DNA from: Buxus sempervirens
Taxonomy: Eukaryota > Streptophyta > Magnoliopsida > Buxales > Buxaceae
NCBI GenBank assembly: GCA_947561395.2
Contig: OX387189.1
Span: 27,404,329 to 27,468,328, forward strand
DNA length: 64,000 nt
Reading direction: 5' to 3'
Part shown: positions 47,301-58,361 of the stretch, piece after piece
How positions within the stretch are numbered: position 1 is the first letter of the stretch
Layout of the letters: each line of letters starts with the position of its first letter
Translations under genes and position numbers: made by a program
The notes under the pieces: generated by a model
The model's input: only the letters and a program-made list of their open reading frames with translations
Told to the model about the DNA's origin: nothing
Database searches by the model: none

Positions 47301-48788
47301 CTTGCCGAGATTAAAGCCTTGGAGGACAATGGGACTTGGACACTCACTCAATTACCCCCTGGCAAGACAGCAATAGACAACAAATGGGTATACAAAATTA
47401 AGTATAACTCTGATGGCAGTATAGAGAGAAGGAAGGCATGCTTGGTTGCCAAAGGTTTCACTCAGCAAGAAGGGTTGGATTACACAGAAACATTTGCACC
47501 CGTGGCCAAGTTGGTGAGTGTGAGGTGTTTATTAGCTGTAGCTGCTATCAAAGGATGGCGCCTTCATCAGCTGGATGTGAACAATGCCTTCTTGCATGGT
47601 GATTTGGAGGAAGAAGTGTACATGAAGGTGCCTCCCGGGTTTGATAGCAAGGGGGAGAATGTGGTATGTAAATTGAATAAGTCACTTTATGGCCTCAAGC
47701 AAGCTTCTCGTCAATGGTATTCAAAATTGTCCACTTCTTTGCTTGATTTGGATACACACAATCCTTGGCTGATTATTCACTCTTCATTAAGAAAAATGAT
47801 CAATCTTTTACTGCCCTCCTTGTATATGTGGATGATGTCATAGTGGCTGGAAATGATTTGAGAGAAATTGACAGCTTAAAGAATTTCCTACACAACAAGT
47901 TCAAGATTAAGGACCTTGGAGTTTTGAAATATTTCTTGGGAATAGAGGTGGCCAGATCAGTCAAAGGAATTTCCATTTGCCAAAGGAAATACACATTGGA
48001 CCTTTTAAAAGATTCAGGCTATATCGGGTGCAAACCTGTCAAGTTTCCAATGCAGCAAAACTTGAAGTTGAATTCTACTGATGGACAGCCACTAGCAGAT
48101 CCTACACTCTATAGAAGGCTAATAGGCAAATTGCTATATCTAACCATAACGAGGCCAGACATCTCTTATGCCATTCAAGTACTCAGTCAATATATGGACA
48201 AACCTTGGGAGCCTCATTTGACAGCTACACATAGGGTGTTAAGGTATCTCAAGGCCACACCTGCACAAGGTTTATTTTTTTTCAGCATCTTCTAGCTTGC
48301 ATTTGAAGAGTTTTTGTGACTCAGATTGGGCTGGTTGTATTGAAACTAGAAGATCAGTTACGGGATATTGCATCTTTCTAGGAGATTCCTTGATATCATG
48401 GAAATCTAAGAAGCAAAAGACAATCTCAAGGTCCTCTGCAGAATCTGAGTATAGGTCGATGGCTTCCACTGTTTGTGAAGTTACTTGGCTTATTAATTTG
48501 CTGAAGGACCTGTCAGTTGAACATTCAAGACCGGCTTTAGTTTTTGTGATAACCAAGCAGCGTTACATATTGCTGCAAATCCTGTGTTTCATGAAAGAAC
48601 GAAACACATTGAGATTGATTGCCATATAGTAAGAGAGAAACAACAAGCTGGACTGATCAGAACATTGCATGTATCATCTCAGAACCAACTTTTTGATATA
48701 CTTACCAAACCACTTGGATAAAATTCATTCATTTCTTTACTTCCCAAGATGGGCGTGATCAATGTTCACACTCCATCTCGAGGGGGAG

Positions 48789-49078
48789 TGTTGAGAAGAG
48801 AAGGTTGAGTTAGTTAAAGATACCTGTAATCAGCAAGTTGATGTTGTGGAGTCTCTTGTACAGATGTAAGGTTAGTTAGAATAACAGAACAGAATATCTA
48901 GAACATTCTGTAGAATCTTTTCTTTTACTTAATTTGCCATTGTACAGTAAATATAAATACCAGTTATACTCTCATTGAATTAGTGAACAGAGAATTCAGT
49001 TCTTTCATCTTCCTTGAAGTTCTCTCTGCACCTTTTCTTAAGGTTCCTCTGTTCTTCATCTTTGTGGCATTTTCTTCA
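48789..49078 (+). repeat. Copia 3' LTR
   Basis: 290 bp, same ends as the 5' LTR, preceded by the purine tract and followed by the CTATC target duplication. Confidence 0.93.
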
Positions 49079-49308
49079 CTATCAACATTCAGTCTTGCTG
49101 TAAGAGATCATTCACATGTTAGCAGTTCTATATTCAAGAGAAACAACCACAGTGGGCAAGGCAGGGGATGATTTGGACTCATCAGACTACATATAACTGC
49201 TGGAACAACACAGATTGCAAAATCAAGAGAAGCAACCAGCCAAAAAAAATGAAATTTTTTTTTTCTTTTCTGGATTTTACAGTCACAAAGTTCAAGGCCT
49301 TTGTATAC

Positions 49309-49527
49309 CTGTATGGCAGCCTCTACCATTGGCTGTGCTTTTTCCCTTGAGCTTTCAACAATTTCAGCTAGATTGGACCCTGATTCTTGAGTATCAAATG
49401 AAGAATGAGTAAAAGAGCTTGTCAGGCCACCAGGGCCACCCGAACTTGCAATGGGCTTTGGCCATGGAGGTGGGGAATTTACTTGATAAGTGTTGCGCTG
49501 CCTCAAAATCGTCAGAGCTGAAGAGAC
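49309..49527 (-). CDS. ALY: ALWAYS EARLY internal exon
   Basis: 73 codons, phase 0 at both ends. Acceptor TTTTCAG precedes it and donor CAG|GTATAC follows. The peptide begins VSSALTILRQRNTYQ, includes SPPPWPKP and TQESGSNLAEIVESSREKA, and ends MVEAAIQ. All of these are hallmarks of ALY proteins. The reading joins in frame to the exon at 44057 across the intron that holds the copia element. Confidence 0.9.
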
Positions 49528-49633
49528 CTGAAAATAAGGACAAGCAACAACAGGTCAATTGCTGCAGGATCAAGGATTAAAGGGCAAATTATGGAGTGAA
49601 CGTTCAGAACTGAATGAATTTGTGGTCACATGC

Positions 49634-49773
49634 CTGGTCATCGACTTCCTTTGTATGAATATTGCAGCATAAAGCTTCCTGAAAGACTCAGAATCCTTCA
49701 GAGAATTGTCCCCATATTTCAGACTGTCATCTACTTCATCATTCATGTGCCTCAGCTCCAAGACCAAAGCTTC
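49634..49773 (-). CDS. ALY: ALWAYS EARLY exon with doubtful donor and frame
   Basis: After acceptor TTTGTAG, the peptide EALVLELRHMNDEVDDSLKY...SFRKLYAAIFIQ matches ALY. Two ends are possible. A GC donor (CAG|GCATGT, 49634) gives 140 bp, which breaks phase, although the last bases in a shifted frame read EVDDQ, as expected for ALY (LKEANDQ-like). A GT donor (CAT|GTGACC, 49630) gives 144 bp and keeps phase, but the last residues (RKSMTRH) do not resemble the family. A loss of about four bases just after IQ would reconcile these. This suggests a damaged exon or a sequence error. Confidence 0.7.
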
Positions 49774-50634
49774 CTACAAATTTAGCAAAGTACATCAGCT
49801 CCTTTCCAGATAACTATTTTTTGAAAACAAGTCAAGGAGTTCCTCTAGGTGAAGCATCTTACACAAAAACCCCAAGATTTATAACAAGAGGAATAAAAAG
49901 ACTTGAAAGGTGATAAACCTAAATGAAAAAACTATTATTGGAGGAAAATAAAATTGTTTAGAACCCTTAAGTGATTTTCATATGAACTTTTTATCAAAAA
50001 AATAAGTAAACAGATTATCTGACACAAACTATAAGTCAAATAAATAAATAAAAGCTTATAAGCTATATGCAAACTTATCAAATTACATGAAGTCTTGTTA
50101 ATGTTTTTGACTCACAACATGAACATATTGAACTTTTGTAACCTTCTACGTGCTTTTGGTGAAGAGTCAGCACTTTAGAAGGAAAAAAGAAAAGGAGAAA
50201 AGGAAAAGATGAAAAATCGGAAAGGAAACGCCAATGAATCGTTCAGTTACATAAAAATGTATGCCAAGGAAATGGGAAGGCACTCTATTGAAACCAAGAT
50301 TCTCACAGGCAAAGCCAAACAAATTTTGATGTGGTCGGGAGAAGCCAATAAATATTCAGGCATAACAATCCAAACTTGCCAGTCCTTTCCAGTAAGAACT
50401 GGTCCACTCAAAGGGGCTGGAGTACAGAAATAATATAAAAACTGTCAAGGTTAATAGGTCCTTGTTGCACTGGATTAACAAATATGGAGAATTAGATTGC
50501 CCACATTGTTTCTCCATGTGGAAAATATATATATTACCAGGCCAACTAAACTGCATGCAGACCAGAATACCTTTTGCCTTTAATTAATAGCATATTTACA
50601 AATCTGTATTTCTGATTTAGAGGAAGAAAATCTC
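49774..50634. other. Intron or 5' flank of ALWAYS EARLY, no exon identified
   Basis: No ALY-like peptide could be read on the minus strand. Short ORFs at 50209-50433 (plus) and 50356-50556 (minus) have no family features. Confidence 0.45.
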
Positions 50635-51000
50635 TTTTTTTTTTTTTTTTTTTTTTTTTTCTGGTGGGATAAATCATGAACTTTTATAATTGAGGAAAGC
50701 AAATAAGTACATGCATCCTCTTGAGATCCCTCCAAAACACAACAGAGGAGGTACAACAACAAACCTAAGTACAAGCCCTCCATGAGGTTTAACGCAGACC
50801 AGCAGCACTCGAAGGCATGCTCTCTAATACCATTTCTTCCCTAACCGCTCCAACTTTTGACAGTTCGTCAACAAATGATCTTAGCTGACCTAGGCACTAG
50901 GTTGAATGAAATATCCAACTCAAGTGTCAAAATCTAGCTTTTCCAACAAAGCGCTGAACATGCCAGGAAAATCTTTCCCTCTAGAGAAGTAACAGCAGTT
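50635..51000 (-). mobile_element. LINE (L1-like) 3' end with poly(A)
   Basis: A run of about 26 T at 50635-50660 is the poly(A) tail of a minus-strand insertion. The preceding sequence on that strand (TACTTATTTGCTTTCCTCAA, then AAAGTTCATGATTTATCC) resembles plant L1 3' UTR ends. The 5' boundary is not visible and no reverse transcriptase sequence is included, so a strongly truncated copy or a processed transcript are both possible. Confidence 0.45.
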
Positions 51001-51590
51001 TACCTTATTCAAGTGTATGATTCTTACTCTCGAGTCTCGAGAGCATCATTTTAAGTGTCGTATTTATCCATTTAGAACACGGGGATTTTTCCACGTGTAC
51101 ATGTATCTTCGGACCAGAACCCATACTATGTAGCAATTTCTGTTAGGAGTGAAACATGAAAGCAAAGTAAGAAATTCTATGAGACAAAACAATGAAAAGA
51201 AACAATATGAAATTAAATCTTGTTCACAACATATTAGAAGACTATTGGAAGACAAGTAAAAATGTGATACCTCTAAAATTTATGAACATGGAAAAAACAA
51301 TATCCTTTCAACAAATAAGATCTTTCTATTAGTTTTTTTTTTCACCTTTTAATAATTTCTTATTACTGATTTAATACTGAATATCATCTGGAGCTCTGGC
51401 TGTTTCATCACCTGTTCTAGACGGTGAAATAGGTGATCAAACAGGTGTACACGTCCATATATGTTCGAAACATACGATAAAACAGCCAGTGCTCCGATGA
51501 TCTCCTGATTCAATTATGCCTCGGGAACGTTTATACCATTTTTTTATGATGCACGGTGGATCCCTTGGGATTTTATATGTATGTATATTT
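51001..51590. other. AT-rich intergenic sequence
   Basis: No feature recognised. ATATATATCTATATTTATA simple motifs appear from 51570. Confidence 0.5.
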
Positions 51591-52895
51591 ATATATCTAT
51601 ATTTATATTTATACTACTATTAAAAGCACGAACTACCTTAAATGTTTTTAATTTTCACATACCTAAACTGCCCTTTCCTATAATCTTTAATTCCACGTGT
51701 AGAACCTTTCTCTAATAAAATCCTACCACATTACAACTCTTCTCCAAAAATTAGCAAAACGTGGATTAAATATTAATTCTTAAACACGAATCCACAAAAC
51801 ATTGCTTCAAAATTTAGTATTTACAAATAGTTTTCAAATATCTGGATTTAATATTTGTAAACTATTTATAATATTTAATATTTGTAAACTATTGATAAAT
51901 AATATGTATATATATTATAAATATTTAATTTAATATCTACAAAACGTGGATATAATATTTATTATTTATAATATATCTATCTCTATACTACTTTTAAAAG
52001 TACGAAATACCTTAAGTGTTTTTTATTTTCACATACCTAAAATATCCTTCCCTACATTATTTAATTTCACACATTTATATGTTAATGAGATATTTATCTA
52101 ACGAAAATAAGCATATCCAATATATTCAATCATGCAGATCAGCATATCCAATCATGTACGTACCAATGAAACAATTTAAAAAATAACATTTTTTTTGTTA
52201 TTTACGTGAGACATTATGATTAAATCATAATGAAAACAAACAAAAAATAAAGAAATAATTTTATTAGTGTTTTTTTTAACAAATAAAATACTAATTAGAA
52301 ATCCATGTATATCAATAAAGTTGTTTATTTATTTTATTTTCACATACCAAAAAGATCCACATATATCCCTAAAGTATTTTTAAATTTTACTGATAAAATA
52401 TTACTATGATCAAACAAAAAAGAATTTCAATAATTGGAAATTTACATAGCTCAGTCGCGTAGAATTTTATTCAAATACTTATAAAAAAAGATCTATATAT
52501 ATCATAATTTGGACATGGAGATCGGAGATTGCTTCTTTAATACTTAAAAAACAGAAGATAAATAAAAAAAATATCCAATATATCCATCAATTAAATGAAA
52601 ACATAATTGCTTCTCCAAAACTTATCAAAAAGGAAACATAAAAAAAAAATCCAATATATCATCAATAAAGAAAAAACATGTTGCTTAGCTTTCGCGACAT
52701 TTAATATTGATAAATTATTTTATAATATTACTGCATGTGATATTAATGGGATTTGTATATATAGGCTAATAAATAATAGATTTATATACTATGTTATCTT
52801 TAACTACTTGAGTTGAAATCAGCTTTCAACAGCTATATCAAATCTAATTTATAAATTCCACGTCATAATAATGTAGAGGATATTTTCATTGTGTT
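51590..52895. repeat. AT-rich block with repeated Helitron-like starts
   Basis: TACTACTATTAAAAGCACGAA (51612) and CTATACTACTTTTAAAAGTA (51985) are two related starts, each followed by TTTTCACATACCTAAA and CCTT/TCC text. They resemble the 5' ends of plant Helitrons (TCTATACTA...AAAAG). Further partial copies of the CACATACC unit lie at 52335-52470 and 52960-53010. A matching 3' CTAG hairpin was not found, so element boundaries are unknown. Confidence 0.35.
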
Positions 52896-52899
52896 TAGA

Positions 52900-53295
52900 G
52901 TTTTTTCACCAATAAAATACCAAGAAAAATTTGAAATCTTATAATTGGAAATCCATTTATATATCCTTAAAGAGAATGTTTTACACACCTAAAATATCCA
53001 CGTATATACCTAAAGTGTTTTTGTAATTTTATTAAAAAAATCCTACTACAATCAAACAAAAAAGAAGCAAAAAAATTTTAATAACTGAAAATCCAAATGG
53101 GCTTGTTGACTTATTTTCGGATACTTATCTATAAATTTAATTGAATAAAAACAAATGAAAATAATTTAATTTTTTCCATGTATCATTTTAATAAAAAAAA
53201 AAGTAAAAAAGAGTTTATTATTGATGTGTCTAATTATTATGATATAATTTGAAGTAATAATGAAAACAATATATTTATGAAGAGATTATCTAAAT
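52900..53295 (+). repeat. Left arm of long inverted repeat
   Basis: Pairs with 55930-56325 over about 400 bp, for example GAGTTTTTTCACC with GTGAAAAAACTC, and GAAGAGATTATCTAA with TTAGATAATCTCTTC. Identity is imperfect. With the solo LTR removed, the loop would be about 140 bp. It may be a foldback element or the stem of a palindromic transposon. Confidence 0.75.
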
Positions 53296-53360
53296 TATTG
53301 ATTAATTAATTGAAAAAGTAGAAACCCCAAAATTCTAATTCTAAAACAATAAATATAAAT

Positions 53361-55861
53361 TGTAGACACCCCAAATTGCACAGCAAAAATGAAGAATAAT
53401 GGGCAAAAATCATTATCTCCTTTGAAACCAGCACAAAATTTGGGAAAATAGGCATTTTTCTTTGTATCTGACAACTTAGGTTGGATACAAGCACACTTCT
53501 TCGTATCCGACATAAGTTGTCCTATACAAGTAGGCTTTAATGTATCCGACATCATATGTCGGATACATATAGGCACTCGTGTATCCGACCTGATATGTCA
53601 GATACATGTTTTTTGCTCAAAATTAGGGTTTTTCGAGAGTTTTCACTTTTTACCATCATATCCTTAATTAAATGAGTGGAAATCTCGAAAATAGCCTTAG
53701 GGTTAAGGTTGGTGGGCTCTAGACATTATGTTGTGTCTACCATGATGCAAATCCGAACCCTATCCTTTGCCTATAAATAGGAGGCTCCTCCTCAAGCAAA
53801 TGGTCAATAACTCTTGCCAAGAACTTTTGCCAAGAAGTTGGAGATCAAAGAGCTCCGAGTGAAGAGGGGAACCGCTGCAATCTTGCTTTCAAAAGCCCAG
53901 GTAAGCCTCAAACCTCTCTTTATTTTTCTATTTTTACAATCTAGATCTAGATCTTTTCTTCTACCTTTTAGTAGAATAAGGCCTCTTCTATGTGTGTGAA
54001 AACCCTTCCCCTACTCAAAGTACCTCAAGATTCCCCCTAGCCATAAAACGTGAAGGCGGGATCTAGGGGAAACGAGACTGGGGATTGATCCTAGTGCTAA
54101 AACCTTGATTGGAATAAGCCTTTTGATTCTATGAAAACCGTTTCATATTCAAAGTACCCCAAGATTATCTTGAAGAACCGTGTTTAATGGGGAGAGAGAA
54201 CTAAGGGAAACGATAATGGAACGGAACCCTAGGTTGTTTTAGAACCCCATTTGATTGATTTAAATGCATGCTATATGTTATTATATTGTTAAAGAATGGA
54301 TTTTTACACATACACACATAGCACTTGTTTTGTCGGATTTGGCTTGTATTTTGGATCTATTGCCGTCATTGTGGTAGATCTAAAATAAATAGCCCTAAGC
54401 AATTCTGGAATTTTCGTTATCGATTTCAATCAAGTTTATTTCAAATCTTGAAGGCCTCTAGGTCTAACCTCTCGGTTTTGGGCACTTTTGCTCAATTTTG
54501 GGGTTTTGGCATATCCTTTCCAATCGGAGAGGATGGTGAGCCGAACTTGTGCCCAATTTCTTCCTAGAGGTTCTTCAATATCTTTTCAAAATGGTTTTGA
54601 TTTATCTTGCACGGATTCCACACACTTTATCACTGTTTGAGTTGATTTTCTTCAAAAAAGGCTTAACTTGACAGCAACTATACCCCAACTTTGGACACTT
54701 GTAACTTCATCGTCCGGATGAATTTTGGAGTGATTCTAGAGCCATGGGAAAGGTGAGGCTGTCTAGTTTATACCTGTAAAATTTCATTAATTTCTGTTAA
54801 GCGGATTTTTGACACCTCTCTGTCGAAGTTGATAGGTCAGTTCAGGTCTGAATACGAAACTTGTCACTTCGACTGAGCGCCATGTGTTCGTTTTAAGTCC
54901 GATTTGAATGATTCTTGTTTCTGAGTTTTCCTTTGGGAGTCTAGTTTCAAATCCAGTTGGTTTCATAATTATTTGACTCCATTTGTGTTGTTAGTAACAG
55001 ATTTACTTAGAACTGCTCAATGGCACTTTTCTGGGCAAACCTGTGATCCTCGGGGCCTGTTCGGGAGATCACCCAAGGCATATCCGAATGGATTTTTGTA
55101 TGAGGCTAGTTTCATCTGAAATATGGACATACAGATTTCATTCACACCAAATTTCATGGAATTATATGGAGCCGATTTTTCTAAATAATTTTCCAAACTT
55201 GCCCACTTGTTACTTTTAACCATCTCCAGCAGTAGATTTTAAAGGAGCATAACTACTAGGATTTTAACTGGATTTAATTGAAATTTTGCATGAATCTCTT
55301 ATTTACCATAATTTTTCAAATGGATTTGGTTTGATTCAATTTAAAATTGGATTTGAATGATTTCAATACAAATGGCATTATCTTTTACCAAATTTTCTGG
55401 ATTTGACTCAACTTGGGTTTATGCAATTTTTGCTTTGATTTCCATCTATTGGTGATATCCCAGAAGTGATATTGACATAAAAGAGGATCTGGAACTCATT
55501 GGGATTTCTCATGTGAAAATATCACATATTTGTCTAATCATTTTTCAAGATTTTTAATGATTTTTAGCAAGTTTTCTTATTTTTTAGCATGAATAACACT
55601 TGGCAACCACCTTGTGTGGGTAAATGGGGGTGCCTAACACCTTCCCCTGTTCATAATCTAATCTCCTTACCCATCTCTGGATTTGATTTTCAAGTAGAGT
55701 TATTTTTACTCTAGTATTTGCCTTTTAGCTCCTTTTTTTGAATCTTTTGGTGTCTATTCACACCCCAAAAATCTGAATGGTGGCGACTCTCCCACATTTT
55801 ACGTTGATCCCGTGTGTTGACGGAGGGGAAATCATCCCGGTGACTTTTCCCATGTCTCACA
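53361..55861 (+). mobile_element. Ogre/TAT-like solo LTR, 2,501 bp, TSD TAAAT
   Basis: Starts TGTAGACACCCC and ends CCATGTCTCACA. TAAAT flanks both sides (53356-53360, 55862-55866). It has the hairpin array (53455-53610), a TATA box (GCCTATAAATAGG, 53769), a tandem leader duplication and GGTGGCGACTCTCCC before the end. No internal region or partner LTR. It serves as the full-length reference for the interrupted LTRs at 502-5880 and 5935-11593. Confidence 0.85.
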
Positions 55862-55929
55862 TAAATTCAATAAGTCTTCATATAAATTTATTATATTTTA
55901 AGACTTTTTGATGGTATAAAATTATTATA

Positions 55930-56325
55930 ACTTAGATAATCTCTTCATAAATATATTATTTTCATTATTAATTCAAATTATGTCATAATAATTAGGCACG
56001 TCAATAATAAACACTTTTTTACATTTTTTCATTAAAAGGATACATGGCAAAAATTAATTTTTTTTTCATTTGTTTTTATTTGATTAAATTGCTAGATAAG
56101 TATTTAAAAATAAGTCAACAAGCTCATTGGATTTCCCGTTATTAAATTTTTTTGCTTCTTTTTTGTTTGATTATAGTAGGATTTTTTTAATAAAATAAAA
56201 AAAACACTTTAGGTATATACCTGGACATTTTAGGTGTGTAAAAAAATTCACTTTAAGGATATATAAATGGATTTCCAATTATAAGATTTCATATTTTTCT
56301 TGGTATTTTATTTGTGAAAAAACTC
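55930..56325 (-). repeat. Right arm of long inverted repeat
   Basis: Reverse complement of 52900-53295 with scattered differences. It ends at GTGAAAAAACTC, after which the two flanks diverge. Confidence 0.75.
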
Positions 56326-56542
56326 CGCCGGTGGTTAGGGTTTCTGTCACTCCTTCTCAAGCGACCTCTCTCACTGTTCGGTCACTATCTTCCGGCGATT
56401 TCAATTTGTCTCCTCACTCCTTCTCAGGCAACAATCTCTCTCTTTCTCTAAAGCAACCATTCGATCTCTCACTCCCTCTCACACAAAGTCCGGTCTCTCT
56501 CACTCCGCCGGTGATTAGGGTTTCTGTCACTCCCTCTCAGGT

Positions 56543-56543
<1 letters not shown>

Positions 56544-56580
<37 letters not shown>
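56544..56580. repeat. (CT)n microsatellite
   Basis: About 18 CT units. Confidence 0.95.
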
Positions 56581-56581
<1 letters not shown>

Positions 56582-56663
56582 GTTTGCTCTCTATCTTCCG
56601 GGCGAGTTCGTTCTATCTCTCCCACTCCTTAGGCAACCATTCCTCTCTGTCTTCTACCGACTT

Positions 56664-56664
56664 T

Positions 56665-56728
<64 letters not shown>

Positions 56729-56730
56729 AA
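56664..56730. repeat. (CT)n microsatellite, interrupted
   Basis: CT repeats interrupted by two CTAT steps. Confidence 0.95.
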
Positions 56731-57761
56731 TCCCTGTCAGGCAACGCTCTCTCTCACTCCATCGGCGGTTAGGGTTTTCGCATAATCCTCGCTCGCCCTC
56801 ATTCCCTCTCATGCAACCACCAAAGTCCCAATTTTTTTAAAAACTTTGTTGTCTCTTTGTCACTCCCTCTCATGCAACCTCAGTTTTTGTCTTTCTATCA
56901 ATGTCTCTCAGGCAACCTCTATTCGCCGTATTTTTCCTCCCTTAACCCAACAAACCAAGAAAGAGAAGGACCGAATGAAGGACGATCTCTATGGAAAAGG
57001 AAGGAGCTTTCCCGACACTCGAAGTCCTCCGATGGGTTTGCCAAGACTATCGTCATGCTCTCTGTATCCTATTTCTTTGCTTCAGTTTGAATTGATTAAA
57101 TTTTTCTCTCTTCTCTCTTTCAAATAGTTCCAAAAGTTTCATGTTCAATTTGTTGTCAAATTTTTATGTGATTATTATTTTTTTTCTTCTCTATATCTTT
57201 GTTGTTTTTTGCTTCTTATTGTGGCTGTTGAACTTTTTGTTGCTATTGGATGATGTTAAAGAAGTTATAAGTTATTAAAATGCCAACATTTTTGTTCAAT
57301 CGAAATTACTGAGATCAGATACAGTAGTTTTTTTCTCTGCTATTGCAAAATTTTCTCTATCTTATTTTGTCAAACAAATATAGCAAGCTATGTCAAGTTC
57401 TTTATTGGAGCTTCTTCAATTGTGTGATGGGTTAATTGAATGGAATGATGTCAAAGGATTCGATGAGTTTTTGTGTAATTCATTTCTGTCATCTAATAAT
57501 AAATAATAGCCAATAGATACAATAGCTCTTTTACCATGATTCAATATTTCCAATGCTAACTGGCTAGCAATTTGTGTTGAATAGAGTTTTTTTTATTAAA
57601 GATTGTTTCATTATAATCATTTCTTTTGTCTATTTCTCATAGGTTGTATTCATAATGCTGGATTTTGGGAGTAAACAAAAGAAATGCTAGGGAAAGTACT
57701 TTCTTGGTTGATTGTCTTTAATTGGTTATGGATGTAGAGGCTAATGATACTAAACTGGCAG

Positions 57762-58361
57762 GTAATCAAAATGGATAGGCAAGTGCTGAATTATTTGGGC
57801 TTTCAACTATCAGCACCAACCACTAAAACATTTTTGAGGTACTTAACTCATCCATGGATTAGCATTCTCATTTCATGCTCTAATAATGTATATCAGTTGA
57901 AAGTTTCTAATGTAATCACCTACGTTCTTTGGTTTCAGGAGATTTGTTTAGGCAGCACAAGCTTCCTTGAATGTATACTAGTTGTTCTACCATCTTACTT
58001 GGCTTAAAATTCTGAAGAATTCACAATTTTCTCTATTTTGTTGAAATTGTTTGGTCTTCTTTTGCCATAATTTGAATTGCTCTATTATGCAGGTCCCAAG
58101 ACTAGAGTTGGAGTTCTTGGCCAATTATTTAGCACAGTTGACTCTGGCTAGTTGCTGCTGCTGCTTTATTTCTAGCTAGATGGACACTCGATAAGTCAAG
58201 GCACCCATGGGTACACGATCTTTATGTCATCTTCTTCCCTTTCAGGTGCTTTTGTTATATCCTTTGAGACATTAACTTCATATTTATTTCTTTCAGAATC
58301 CAACTATAGAGTTCTATACGAGTTACAAAGCGTCAGATCTTAAAGCCACGGTTCTTGCTAT
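57762..58361 (+). pseudogene. A-type cyclin pseudogene, 3' half with introns
   Basis: Four exon pieces with ordinary splice sites match consecutive parts of plant A-type cyclins. 57762-57838 reads VIKMDRQVLNYLGFQLSAPTTKTFLR. 57939 to about 57972 reads RFV then an in-frame TAG then AAQASL. 58093-58210 reads LELEFLANYLAQLTL and then, in another frame, LFLARWTLDKSRHPW, with the intervening segment of about a dozen residues shortened. 58297-58361 reads NPTIEFYTSYKASDLKATVLA. Cyclins bind and activate CDKs, but this copy cannot encode one. Introns show it is not a processed copy. The N-terminal half (cyclin box start) is not seen upstream, and the 3' end is cut by an LTR element. Confidence 0.82.

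Larger units (their letters stand above)
44106..49078 (+). mobile_element. Ty1/copia LTR retrotransposon, full length but coding broken, TSD CTATC
   Basis: 290-bp LTRs at 44106-44395 and 48789-49078 differ at five positions by my count (1.7%), suggesting roughly 0.5-1.2 million years at usual plant rates. CTATC flanks both ends (44101-44105, 49079-49083). An initiator-Met primer site (TGGTATCA, 44396) and a purine tract (GAGGGGGAG before 48789) are present. Domain order is copia type: gag (from about 44410), protease (DTGATDH, about 45575), integrase (46000-46560), reverse transcriptase (47330-48000, with YVDD near 47828), RNase H (48300-48480). The coding region has about five breaks, so it is a fossil. 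Inserted antisense in an ALWAYS EARLY intron. Confidence 0.93.
43313..49773 (-). other. ALY: ALWAYS EARLY (LIN9-like) gene, last four exons in window
   Basis: Minus-strand gene whose exons encode the conserved C-terminal part of plant ALWAYS EARLY proteins, the LIN9-family subunit of the MuvB/DREAM chromatin complex that controls cell-cycle and developmental genes in the nucleus. Exons found: 49773-49634, 49527-49309, 44057-43758, 43477-43313. Introns have AG acceptors and GT donors, except the first, which is odd (see that exon). Intron three is 5.25 kb because it holds a copia element. Exons for the N-terminal SANT/Myb and DIRP domains are not seen up to 64000. They are either beyond the window or lost, so the gene may be partial. 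Family identity is strong from the continuous match of four exons. Whether it is functional is open. Confidence 0.85.
56326..57761. other. CT-rich region, then AT-rich sequence upstream of cyclin pseudogene
   Basis: 56326-56930 repeats CACTCCCTCTCAGGCAACC/CTCCGCCGGTGGTTAGGGTTT motifs about six times and holds two (CT)n tracts. 57060-57760 shows no exon I can assign. It could be a 5' leader region with introns carried along with the cyclin fragment, but the cyclin N-box was not found. The Ser/Leu-rich ORFs are artefacts. Confidence 0.45.

Noticed and set aside
50209-50433. 74-residue ORF (MKNRKGNANESFSYIKMYAK)
   Set aside because: Lies in the ALWAYS EARLY upstream region on the opposite strand, with no family motif. 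Treated as chance.
53295-53576. Minus ORF with repeated MSDT/LSDTKK segments
   Set aside because: Translation of the hairpin array of the solo LTR, not a repeat protein.
56331-56772. Ser/Leu-repeat ORFs
   Set aside because: Caused by (CT)n microsatellites.
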